From IMG/VR virus record IMGVR_UViG_3300042935_001052, positions 1 through 37,888 of that record: DNA of 37,888 nucleotides; one strand, written 5' to 3'. This stretch comes from a virus. Both the position numbers and the translations under genes were made by a program. Below the pieces are notes generated by a model that saw only the letters and a program-made list of their open reading frames with translations, was not told where the DNA came from and did no database searches. Position 1 is the stretch's first letter, and every line of letters starts with the position of its first letter. Positions 6,897-13,457 of the stretch are shown here, one piece after another.

Positions 6897-7191
6897 ATTT
6901 TTTATCCACAAAGGAATGTATTAATTCGGCTTGTATATCAATTGTGGTGAAATGTATAAATATTTCACCACCTTTACTTTCATTATCAAGGTATAATTCA
7001 TCAAGATAAGTTTCAAACTCTTTCATTTCAGATAACACCATTTCCTTATCAATAGTTAAGTTACCTCTGAAAATCATATAATATGATAGTAACGGTAAAA
7101 TAGAATCGTTCAATTCAAAAAGGTGACTTCCGTTACAACGATGTTCACCTTTCTTATAGGTACATCTAAAATTATATTCTTTACTCTCCAT
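6889..7191 (-). CDS. small protein of unknown function
   Basis: A 100-residue protein (MESKEYNFRCTYKKGEHRCNGSHL...). The N-terminal C-x8-C-x2-H arrangement could hold a metal but is not a known finger. The rest is helical (KEMVLSEMKEFETYLDELYL) followed by a beta stretch. Overlaps both neighbours (11 nt upstream, 8 nt downstream). Confidence 0.72.
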   Translation of the reverse strand: MESKEYNFRCTYKKGEHRCNGSHLFELNDSILPLLSYYMIFRGNLTIDKEMVLSEMKEFETYLDELYLDNESKGGEIFIHFTTIDIQAELIHSFVDKKYE

Positions 7192-7474
7192 CTTTTAAAT
7201 AAAATCTATATCCTCGTTTATATTCACCATTAATTTCATAAATCCCACTACTAAAAACGTAAGCAAATGGAAATTCTTCACCTTCAAACCAAAATAACGT
7301 AACTTCATTTGATGACCCCAAAAAATATGAGATTATTCCATTATTTTGTCTTTTACCATCAGCATATTTGTCAAAAAAATCATTCCAATCATTATAAACC
7401 TCATCAAGTTGTTTATATTTTCCCTTCATTTCTGGGGGGATTCTTGTATTGTATTTATGATTGTTATTCTCCAT
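7181..7474 (-). CDS. small protein of unknown function
   Basis: A 97-residue protein starting MENNNHKYNTRIPPEMKG, aromatic-rich toward the C-terminus (FWFEGEEFPFAYVFSSG). The frame is open to 7501, but the ATG at 7474 sits in the recurrent overlap ATGGAGAATAA with the upstream stop, so it is preferred. Confidence 0.72.
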   Translation of the reverse strand: MENNNHKYNTRIPPEMKGKYKQLDEVYNDWNDFFDKYADGKRQNNGIISYFLGSSNEVTLFWFEGEEFPFAYVFSSGIYEINGEYKRGYRFYLKDGE

Positions 7475-7967
7475 CCAATTCTTTTTCTCTACCTTCTTCA
7501 ACTTTTTTATTAATATAATTTCTAAGGTCTTCCATAGATTGTAAGAATCCCAATCTTAATCGGTGGAACTCTTCATCTTTGATTTCATCCCAATGACTAT
7601 AACTTTCAAAACAATAGTCAAATCCTTCTTCATCCATTCTGTACTGAACTGATTCCCAAAGTTCCAAATCATCTTCCTCATCTTCTAAAGAATCCAATCC
7701 CAAGAAAATTCTTAACTTTTCGTCAGTTGGTCTCGCATCTTTATGTTCATTTGGAATGGTATATGTTCTACCATAACTTGTTGTTAAAGATTTACCACCA
7801 TTCATAATGTAGATGATACCTTTTGTGTTGGTCATCTCAATTATCTCGTGTTGGTCATCCACAATTACGTAATCAGAGACACCAAGTTTGTATGCTCTGA
7901 ATGTATCCCCTTCAAAATTTAGTAACCCTAAATGGGGTTTTCTGTTTTTATTATCGTATTTCGCCAT
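7464..7967 (-). CDS. phage protein of unknown function
   Basis: A 167-residue protein with a beta-rich first half (KPHLGLLNFEGDTFRAYKLG, YVIVDDQHEIIEM) and an acidic helical second half (LEDEEDDLELWESVQYRMDEEGF). No motif with known function. It ends KELDGE, with the next gene's ATG embedded in the last codons. Confidence 0.78.
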   Translation of the reverse strand: MAKYDNKNRKPHLGLLNFEGDTFRAYKLGVSDYVIVDDQHEIIEMTNTKGIIYIMNGGKSLTTSYGRTYTIPNEHKDARPTDEKLRIFLGLDSLEDEEDDLELWESVQYRMDEEGFDYCFESYSHWDEIKDEEFHRLRLGFLQSMEDLRNYINKKVEEGREKELDGE

Positions 7968-7968
7968 T

Positions 7969-8286
7969 TTATTTATATTTGGTTGTTGTAACTGTTTTAG
8001 GAAATACTTCTTCTAAGAACTTATCTTCAAAGACATAACCATTATGTGAACCTGCATCCCAAACATTAAATTTGAAATGTTTTCCATCAGATTTTCTTTG
8101 TACAATATAATCCCAAGAATCACCATCTGACTTATCAGATGTGTTTATTTTATCTACGTGAGTATATTTCTCACCGTTTAATTCGTGACTATCACCTTTA
8201 TAATTAACATTATCCCATAAATCCATAAGGGTATCGTGGTCCAAATCAATCTTTTCTCTAACTTTTTTTTCTTTTTTAGTTGCCAT
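7969..8286 (-). CDS. phage protein of unknown function
   Basis: A 105-residue protein with a basic start (MATKKEKKVREKIDLD) and a beta-rich core (DSWDYIVQRKSDGKHFKFNVW). Its ATG overlaps the upstream stop by 11 nt (ATGGCAACTAA). No family recognised. Confidence 0.75.
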   Translation of the reverse strand: MATKKEKKVREKIDLDHDTLMDLWDNVNYKGDSHELNGEKYTHVDKINTSDKSDGDSWDYIVQRKSDGKHFKFNVWDAGSHNGYVFEDKFLEEVFPKTVTTTKYK

Positions 8287-8677
8287 TTGCGTGTTTTATT
8301 ATTAATCTGTTTATTCTCCCTATTTTATTGATACTATCCGCCCATTCTGTGTGAGATTTTGGCTCACCAAACATCTCCAAATATATCTTTTCCGATAAAG
8401 ATAGTAATTTTGAATAATATTTCCAACTATTAAGGTCAGGTTTTTCCAAAATAGTTTCAATTGGTTCATTTATGAATGTTGTTATTTTCTTAAACGAAGG
8501 AAATCTTCCGTGAGGAACTTCCCATTCTCGTCCGGTTTCAACATCCTTTAATAAATGTCTATCCCCACCTAAATTTTTTAAGTATCTAATTTTTGTGGGA
8601 GACCATTTACCAATAAACTCATCACCTTCAGATAATTCATTTAGTTTAATCGTTCTGTCTTCGTATTTATTTTCCAT
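8276..8677 (-). CDS. phage protein of unknown function
   Basis: A 133-residue protein starting MENKYEDRTIKLNELSEGDEF; the first half looks like a small beta barrel (GDEFIGKWSPTKIRYLKN, HLLKDVETGREWEV), the second is helical. The frame extends to 8791, but that part overlaps the repeat protein upstream, and ATG 8677 gives the usual 11-nt overlap ATGGAAAATAA. Confidence 0.75.
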   Translation of the reverse strand: MENKYEDRTIKLNELSEGDEFIGKWSPTKIRYLKNLGGDRHLLKDVETGREWEVPHGRFPSFKKITTFINEPIETILEKPDLNSWKYYSKLLSLSEKIYLEMFGEPKSHTEWADSINKIGRINRLIIKHANGN

Positions 8678-9272
8678 TTGTTTTTTGTTCATATAATTCT
8701 TCAACATCCTTTTCAGAGTAAAATTGTAATTGGTTGTTGGTTGTTTGAATTTCTTTGTATTGTTTCTCCACCGGTAGAGTTGCGTTACCAAAATCAGATA
8801 GTGTTGTTGTTACCCTCATTTTGTAGTGTTCCTCCACCTGACTTAGGTGGTGTTGATGGATTAATCCAGTTGTTGTTACCCCCATTTTGTAGTGTTCCTC
8901 CACCTTACTGTAATTCAATCTATCCAAACCAAAAGTTGTTGTCACCCCCATTTTGTAGTGTTCCTCCACCATTCTTCTTCCAATTCTCTCATGTAATTTA
9001 GTTGTTGTTACCCCCACTTTGTAGTATTCCTCCACCCATATCTTTGTAATGTCCTTAATTTGTTGGTTAGACATACTAAAATAGGATTCAAAAAATTTCC
9101 AAATTTCTCTATAACTCACATAAACATACCCATTTTTTTTATTGTATTGTAAAATACATTTCCCATCTTTCATATGAAAAATATAATCAGGGTATTCTTC
9201 CATAATGAATGGTTCCATAGGGTTAAAATTTTCATTCAACCACTTAATACAAAGATTCTCTAATTTAGTCAT
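8667..9272 (-). CDS. 22-residue-repeat protein (VEEHYKMGVTTT units), copy 1
   Basis: A 201-residue protein. Residues about 20-79 form an N-terminal domain (PDYIFHMKDGKCILQYNKK, YVSYREIWKFFESYFSM, KDITKIWVEE) homologous to residues 18-78 of the protein at 18733-19755. Then follow five units starting at residues 80, 102, 124, 146 and 168, spaced exactly 22 apart. Each unit is 12 conserved residues (V-E-E-H-Y-K-M-G-V-T-T-T) plus 10 residues that differ completely between units. The first unit overlaps the end of the N-terminal domain, suggesting the array grew by copying that segment. The last unit is degenerate (VEKQYKEIQTTN). No signal or membrane segment; function unknown. It overlaps both neighbours in the operon. 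Confidence 0.88.
   Translation of the reverse strand: MTKLENLCIKWLNENFNPMEPFIMEEYPDYIFHMKDGKCILQYNKKNGYVYVSYREIWKFFESYFSMSNQQIKDITKIWVEEYYKVGVTTTKLHERIGRRMVEEHYKMGVTTTFGLDRLNYSKVEEHYKMGVTTTGLIHQHHLSQVEEHYKMRVTTTLSDFGNATLPVEKQYKEIQTTNNQLQFYSEKDVEELYEQKTNGK
8737..9036 (-). repeat. five 36-bp repeats with 30-bp unique spacers, protein-coding
   Basis: Units at 8737-8772 (diverged), 8803-8838, 8869-8904, 8935-8970 and 9001-9036. The middle units differ by only one to three bases. Each spacer is exactly 30 bp and unlike the others. The whole array is in frame and encodes the 22-residue repeats. Confidence 0.93.
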
Positions 9273-9510
9273 TTGATTTCAAATTAAATTCTTTAATAAT
9301 CATATTACTAAAATCCGTGATAATATCTATTTCATAATAATCGATAGTGTTTTTATAATCACGTAAAACTGAATTAGTTAAACCCTTAGAAACACCATCA
9401 ATTATTATAAACATACCAACGTTAAATTCCATAGGTATAAATTCAATAATTTTTCCCGTTAGGTGTTTAACATTTTCAATTACTTTTTCAATAAATTTTT
9501 CTTTATCCAT
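9265..9510 (-). CDS. small protein of unknown function
   Basis: An 81-residue protein, MDKEKFIEKVIENVKHLTG, with helix-strand-strand-helix character. ATG 9510 is chosen over the longer frame to 9579 because it overlaps the upstream stop as ATGGATAA (8 nt). No family recognised. Confidence 0.7.
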   Translation of the reverse strand: MDKEKFIEKVIENVKHLTGKIIEFIPMEFNVGMFIIIDGVSKGLTNSVLRDYKNTIDYYEIDIITDFSNMIIKEFNLKSND

Positions 9511-9694
9511 TTGATTCTTCATAAATTTTATAATCAAAATACCAGGGACTTTGTTCCCCCTCATTTTCGTTTTTAACAATTTCTTCGGCAGCAGCCTTAG
9601 CCTCCTCGTAACTATAATACGACTCCAAAAAACTACGAGAATCCGTATCTAAAAAAGGTTCCCGGTGACTATTTCTCCAAACTATAATATACAT
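9503..9694 (-). CDS. small protein of unknown function
   Basis: A 63-residue protein: MYIIVWRNSHREPF, an acidic SYEEAKAAAEEIVKNE helix, then WYFDYKIYEESNG. The strand-helix-strand plan with an EEA helix resembles the one at 6552-6725. TAATG overlap with the upstream gene. Confidence 0.72.
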   Translation of the reverse strand: MYIIVWRNSHREPFLDTDSRSFLESYYSYEEAKAAAEEIVKNENEGEQSPWYFDYKIYEESNG

Positions 9695-10281
9695 TATTCT
9701 AAAATATTTTCTCTGTTACCACCCCACACTTTGTTAAACTCCTTGTCGTCTCTTAACTTATCAATAAATTCTTGTTTAGTTAAACACACATCAGTATATG
9801 GACCTGAAAATGGGGGATTCTCCTTCATCCAATTAAGTTCGTATCTCTTATACAAATTACTAAACAAATCAATTTCCGGTAGTAATAACTTAAATTTACT
9901 TTTGAAATCATCACTCTTGATTTTATATTGTTCTCTCACCCACTCCTGTCTTCCATCATCAATCAAAGTTCTATTAACAATCTTATCAATCTTCTTGTCA
10001 ATTTCCTCCAATAGTTTATCCGGCCCCTTATGACGGGACATATAGAATATATCGTTCATTTGATAATCCTCAAATTTGACACATAACTTAGCAGAACGAG
10101 TGTATTTTTCAACAATCTCAATTTCCACAGACATATAAACGTGAGGTCCGATTTTACTCATTCTCTTATATCCATACTCTCCGTTCTCCATTGGAGGTGG
10201 GGGATTTAATAATACTCTTCTCGTTTTTGGTAGTTCATTACAGATGAATGCTACATACCTTTCCATCACACTTAATTCCAT
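9694..10281 (-). CDS. unknown protein ending in the LTKQEF module
   Basis: A 195-residue protein (MELSVMERYVAFICNE...), with a Pro-rich stretch (LLNPPPPMENGEYGYK) and helical middle. The C-terminus is CLTKQEFIDKLRDDKEF NKVWGG, related to the module inside thyA and in the gene just upstream. Start uncertain: ATG 10281 gives a 10-nt overlap with the upstream stop, while the frame extends to 10311 and another ATG lies at 10266. Confidence 0.78.
   Translation of the reverse strand: MELSVMERYVAFICNELPKTRRVLLNPPPPMENGEYGYKRMSKIGPHVYMSVEIEIVEKYTRSAKLCVKFEDYQMNDIFYMSRHKGPDKLLEEIDKKIDKIVNRTLIDDGRQEWVREQYKIKSDDFKSKFKLLLPEIDLFSNLYKRYELNWMKENPPFSGPYTDVCLTKQEFIDKLRDDKEFNKVWGGNRENILE
9721..9783 (-). repeat. 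module part A copy (LTKQEF...VWG)
   Basis: Encodes LTKQEFIDKLRDDKEF followed by NKVWG. Forms the very C-terminal part of the host protein; part B is absent. Confidence 0.55.
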
Positions 10282-10934
10282 TTTAATTTTCTTTTTGGTG
10301 TTGGTGTCCAATATGAGTTATCAAAGTCAATAATAGTAATCATTTTTTCGTCGTCATATTCAAATCCGGTTTCATAGTTTTTACTGAACCATATTTTATA
10401 TCTTTCCTCGTAAGTCAATTCCTTACAACAATTCTCACCCCACTTTTGGTAGAAGTCATCATCAAATAATAACTTATTAATGAACTCTTCTTGTGTTAAG
10501 GGTCTAAATCCGTATTGAAAAGATGGGTTTGTGAAATGTTCATAATACCCATCAAACTCAACTAAACATCCATCTAAATAACCTTTTATCCTATCAAATC
10601 CGTTTTTAACACCCTCAATAACATAAACCAAATAATTCTTATACAATCTATCGTTTGTATTCATCGGAATGATATCAGGATTAGGTTCACCACCACGTAA
10701 TTGGTTTACAATCTCTTGGTCAATTTCTTTTTGAACTTCTTTGAATATCTCGGAAGTTAATTCATCGTGTTCTTTTTGTTTTTGAATTTCCCTTTCAAAA
10801 GTTTCCGGAGTTAATTGATGTAAAGAATCAATTTTAAAATGTTGGGTTGGGATTGTGAATACTTGATATCCACCAACCGGGTCACCATTAATGGTTATCC
10901 CATTTTTTATATATTCGTAAATTGCGTTATCCAT
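10272..10934 (-). CDS. unknown protein carrying the full LTQEEF module
   Basis: A 220-residue protein. Residues 45-80 are a charged helix (ETFEREIQKQKEHDELTSEI), about 100-140 a mixed domain, 146-167 module part A (LTQEEFINKLLFDDDF YQKWGE), and 171-186 part B (KELTYEERYKIWFSKN), directly adjacent here. The same two parts are split across two insertions in ThyA. Host-domain function is unknown. Confidence 0.8.
   Translation of the reverse strand: MDNAIYEYIKNGITINGDPVGGYQVFTIPTQHFKIDSLHQLTPETFEREIQKQKEHDELTSEIFKEVQKEIDQEIVNQLRGGEPNPDIIPMNTNDRLYKNYLVYVIEGVKNGFDRIKGYLDGCLVEFDGYYEHFTNPSFQYGFRPLTQEEFINKLLFDDDFYQKWGENCCKELTYEERYKIWFSKNYETGFEYDDEKMITIIDFDNSYWTPTPKRKLKWN
10386..10499 (-). repeat. module parts A+B, contiguous copy
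   Basis: Residues 146-183. DNA shares CTCACCCCACTT and TCATCATC blocks with the thyA copy at 6146-6211, so the similarity is recent enough to show at nucleotide level. Confidence 0.65.
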
Positions 10935-10935
10935 C

Positions 10936-11370
10936 TTAATTAATTTGAATTGACATTGTTTGTTCGTTAGTTACATATTTATCGTTACATACGTTACTTA
11001 CTGTCAAAATATACTCACCCGGTTCAACACTCGTAAATTGAAAAACATAATTTTTCTTAATCTCCTTACACCCACCTGATTTATATGTTATAAATGACCA
11101 ACCCATTTCTCTTACGTGACCTGAATGTTCAAAAAATGCTTCAGTTACAGAATAATTAACACCACCAATCGTCATTTTAAGAGCAAACTCTTTATGTATC
11201 TCAATCTTCACATCCATATCAATATCGTTGGTATACATAATTTTGGGCGTTGTAGTTAAAGTCATTATTTTTTTAACCTTATCGTAAGATAATGTTACAC
11301 CTCTCACTTTTATTGTTTGTGAGAACATCGTCATCGTTCCAATTAGGAACATTAATAGTATTTTTTTCAT
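10936..11370 (-). CDS. secreted protein of unknown function
   Basis: A 144-residue protein with a clear signal peptide (MKKILLMFLIGTMTMFSQ, cut after SQ as is common in flavobacteria) and a mature beta-sandwich-like domain with two Cys pairs' worth of Cys (GGCKEIKKNY, VSNVCNDKY). The C-terminal VEPGEYILTVSNV pattern is typical of Ig-like or carbohydrate-binding folds. Probably periplasmic. Its start overlaps the upstream small membrane gene by ATGA. Confidence 0.82.
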   Translation of the reverse strand: MKKILLMFLIGTMTMFSQTIKVRGVTLSYDKVKKIMTLTTTPKIMYTNDIDMDVKIEIHKEFALKMTIGGVNYSVTEAFFEHSGHVREMGWSFITYKSGGCKEIKKNYVFQFTSVEPGEYILTVSNVCNDKYVTNEQTMSIQIN

Positions 11371-11543
11371 AATTTATCTTCTATTGTTTTTCTTTTTAAT
11401 CCCATATCATTTTCTCTAAGTTTTACAATTATGGAATATAATTGAATTACCACACCTATCGTAACAATAGTGATACATTCCAAATATATACCTAATAATG
11501 ACCCCATGAACCCAAAAATTAAGAATATTACTGATTTTTTCAT
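11367..11543 (-). CDS. small two-segment membrane protein
   Basis: A 58-residue protein: MKKSVIFLIFGFMGSLLGIY, then a second hydrophobic stretch (CITIVTIGVVIQLYSIIV), then a basic tail (LRENDMGLKRKTIEDKL). Stop and the next start overlap as ATGA, so it may be co-translated with the secreted protein. Function unknown. Confidence 0.7.
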   Translation of the reverse strand: MKKSVIFLIFGFMGSLLGIYLECITIVTIGVVIQLYSIIVKLRENDMGLKRKTIEDKL

Positions 11544-11544
11544 C

Positions 11545-11748
11545 TTATTCTAATTTTTTTAATAATTTTTGCCAATAACCCTCTTCGTTTCTATATCTAT
11601 AAACCACTTCAACCTCGTTAGGAAATCCTAACGACAATTTAGTTAAATTTTCAATATCAGCACTAAAAATTGTTTGAAATAAATTCGTTCTAAACGACCC
11701 GGATGTACCTCTCATAAAGCACACAAATTCTAATTCTGTTTGTTCCAT
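11545..11748 (-). CDS. small protein of unknown function
   Basis: A 67-residue protein starting MEQTELEFVCFMRGTSGSF. The frame extends to 11817 but that part overlaps the small gene upstream; ATG 11748 directly follows its stop. No family recognised. Confidence 0.68.
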   Translation of the reverse strand: MEQTELEFVCFMRGTSGSFRTNLFQTIFSADIENLTKLSLGFPNEVEVVYRYRNEEGYWQKLLKKLE

Positions 11749-11749
11749 T

Positions 11750-11917
11750 TTAATTGTTGTTTTCAAATTGTTTTCTACCAATACATTTAGTTTCTTCTTT
11801 TGTTTCCCACAGACCACCTCTTTTCTCGGGTGATATCATATGACAATTGTGGGACTTGTCGTGTTTCATTGAATGTCCAATAATCATATCGTTAAAACTA
11901 TTCTTTTTACCACTCAT
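11750..11917 (-). CDS. small basic His/Cys-containing protein
   Basis: A 55-residue protein (MSGKKNSFNDMIIGHSMKH, then DKSHNCHMISPEKRGG and a later Cys). The H-x3-H...H-x-C-H spacing could bind a metal. The GHSxxH block resembles the partial gene at the left edge. It overlaps the upstream stop by 11 nt (ATGAGTGGTAA). Confidence 0.62.
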   Translation of the reverse strand: MSGKKNSFNDMIIGHSMKHDKSHNCHMISPEKRGGLWETKEETKCIGRKQFENNN

Positions 11918-12110
11918 CTACGTCAGTTAAATCTAAGGTTAATTTAGTTAAGTCATTATAGACTTTAATTGTTTGTCCAATACCACAGTCGGAAACCGAC
12001 CAAGTCATATTTCCGTATTTACCATATAAACTTTTAATGGTTAAAATCCATTTATCGTATTTTTCTTGTTGCTTATCACTAAGCTCAATTGTTATTTTTG
12101 TGTTACCCAT
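11907..12110 (-). CDS. small protein of unknown function
   Basis: A 67-residue protein, MGNTKITIELSDKQQEKYDKW, ending LTLDLTDVDEW. First gene after a perfect host-type promoter, with a leader of about 16 nt, so it heads the leftward operon that continues for many overlapping genes. Confidence 0.75.
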   Translation of the reverse strand: MGNTKITIELSDKQQEKYDKWILTIKSLYGKYGNMTWSVSDCGIGQTIKVYNDLTKLTLDLTDVDEW

Positions 12111-12129
12111 ATTTTTTAATTTTATTCAG

Positions 12130-12160
12130 CAAAGATATAATATTTATTTTAATCTCACAA
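12130..12160 (-). promoter_or_regulatory. Bacteroidota-type promoter of the leftward operon
   Basis: Minus strand: TTG, 20 nt, TATCTTTG (-7 box at 12130-12137). It drives 11907-12110 and probably the overlapping genes beyond. Confidence 0.8.
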
Positions 12161-12164
12161 TTTT

Positions 12165-12395
12165 TTAATTAAATTTATCTATAATAACTTCTAACCCCGT
12201 CATACGAGTTATATGCTCACCAATATTAACACCCGGTTCAATTTCACCAGTCACCTCAACAAATATTGCAGGAGAATTTGGTTTTATAAATTCACCATTT
12301 TCATCAACTTCATATCTTTCCCATAATTTATAATCTATAATTTTAAGATTGGGAAATAAACCATATAATATTCTTTCAAACTTTTTCTGTTCCAT
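12165..12395 (-). CDS. small protein of unknown function
   Basis: A 76-residue protein (MEQKKFERILYGLFPNLKII...) with a helix followed by strands and a Gly-containing turn (IEPGVNIGEHITRMTGL). Divergent from the rightward ClpP operon. Its -7 box TATATTTG lies only about 8 nt before the ATG. Confidence 0.72.
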   Translation of the reverse strand: MEQKKFERILYGLFPNLKIIDYKLWERYEVDENGEFIKPNSPAIFVEVTGEIEPGVNIGEHITRMTGLEVIIDKFN

Positions 12396-12402
12396 AACAA
12401 TA

Positions 12403-12410
12403 CAAATATA
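12403..12410 (-). promoter_or_regulatory. -7 box for the gene at 12165-12395
   Basis: Minus-strand TATATTTG, a match to TAnnTTTG, but no TTG at the right distance upstream. Confidence 0.4.
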
Positions 12411-12433
12411 AGAAAAATATTTTTAATAAAAAG

Positions 12434-12464
12434 TTGTTGTAATAAGATTTTTTGTATATCTTTG
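12434..12464 (+). promoter_or_regulatory. Bacteroidota-type promoter of the ClpP operon
   Basis: TTG (12434-12436), 20 nt, TATCTTTG (12457-12464). Divergent from the promoter of 12165-12395. Confidence 0.8.
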
Positions 12465-12494
12465 TCGAATAATAATAATCTAAAACATTTAAAA

Positions 12495-12719
12495 ATGGGA
12501 AAATTAAACACGAAAGGGAAATATGTTGTTAAAGCAGGTCTTTATGACATTTATGTTAAAATCATGTCTAAACCGGACACAACAAAAAAACACGGATACA
12601 CGATGTCTTATGATTATTGTATCTTCAAATCAGGGAAACTTGTTGAGAAAGGATTAAAATCAAAAGATGCTGCCGTGGCAAAAGCATTAACGTTAGTTCC
12701 AACCAAACAAAAAGCATAA
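12495..12719 (+). CDS. small basic protein of unknown function
   Basis: A 74-residue Lys-rich protein (MGKLNTKGKYVVKAGLYD, GYTMSYDYCIFKSGKLVEKG). The frame extends to a TTG at 12462, but that lies inside the promoter -7 box, so ATG 12495 is used. Its stop overlaps the ClpP start (TAATG). Leader ATCTAAAACATTTAA is shared with the FKBP gene. Confidence 0.75.
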   Translation: MGKLNTKGKYVVKAGLYDIYVKIMSKPDTTKKHGYTMSYDYCIFKSGKLVEKGLKSKDAAVAKALTLVPTKQKA

Positions 12720-13456
12720 TGAATTACGGAAACGATTTTAAAAAGTTCGCAATGAGCGACAGAGGTATTTCAGGACTTAATTTAGATTACTACCAAAAAC
12801 ATATGGAAAATTCATTAACCCCGTATATTTTGGAAGAACGAGAAATGAGAGCAACTCAGATGGATATTTTTTCAAGATTAATTCTTGATAGAATTGTTTG
12901 GGCATCAGGACCTGTAGATGATAGAATGGGTGATATTATCCAAGCACAATTAATTTTTTTAGACACCACAGATAAAAAAGATATTAGTCTTTACTTAAAT
13001 AGTCCTGGTGGGTCAGTGATGATGGGACTTGGTATAAGAGATGTTATGAATTATGTTAAAGCAGATGTTTCAACAACTAATCTTGGAATGTGTGCATCTA
13101 TGGGTTCAATATTATTGTCTTCGGGAGCTAAAGGTAAAAGAAATTCATTAATTTTTTCTAAAGTTATGACTCATTTTGTAAGTTATGGGACATCGGGGAA
13201 TATCCAAGATACTCGTATAAGTCATATGGAAGCCGAAAAATATAACTATATGTTATTCAAAATATTATCTCAAAATTGTGATAAAACTTTTGATGAGATT
13301 TATGAAATTTCAAGACGAGATAAATGGTTTAACTCTGAAGAATCAAAAGAAATTGGATTAATTGATAACATTATTGGTTTAGAAAATAGTCCCTCAATCA
13401 GTCAAATGATGGAAGGTTTTGAAGATTACTATTCAAAAGAAATTTACAATAAATAA
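12719..13456 (+). CDS. ClpP-like serine protease (family S14)
   Basis: A 245-residue ClpP-fold protease. Catalytic triad is visible: S127 in MCASMGS, H152 in KVMTHFV and D201 in RRDKWF, with the oxyanion block SPGGSV at 95-100. An extra N-terminal region of about 45 residues precedes the ClpP core, where host ClpP has a short loop. It lacks the usual QP after the catalytic His (THFVSYG instead). It could work with host Clp ATPases, or act in virion maturation as S14-type prohead proteases do; the window does not decide. Co-transcribed with the small basic gene before it; followed by a strong terminator. Confidence 0.93.
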   Translation: MNYGNDFKKFAMSDRGISGLNLDYYQKHMENSLTPYILEEREMRATQMDIFSRLILDRIVWASGPVDDRMGDIIQAQLIFLDTTDKKDISLYLNSPGGSVMMGLGIRDVMNYVKADVSTTNLGMCASMGSILLSSGAKGKRNSLIFSKVMTHFVSYGTSGNIQDTRISHMEAEKYNYMLFKILSQNCDKTFDEIYEISRRDKWFNSEESKEIGLIDNIIGLENSPSISQMMEGFEDYYSKEIYNK

Positions 13457-13457
13457 A

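Noticed and set aside
8737-9036. CRISPR array
   Set aside because: Repeat and spacer sizes fit, but the array is one continuous reading frame with conserved protein repeats, overlaps neighbouring genes in an operon, and has a diverged paralogue; no cas genes are present.
9665-10033. Plus-strand 122-codon frame opposite 9694-10281
   Set aside because: Low-complexity Ser/Leu-rich shadow of the minus-strand operon gene.
12462-12494. TTG start extending the gene at 12495
   Set aside because: The TTG is part of the TATCTTTG promoter box.
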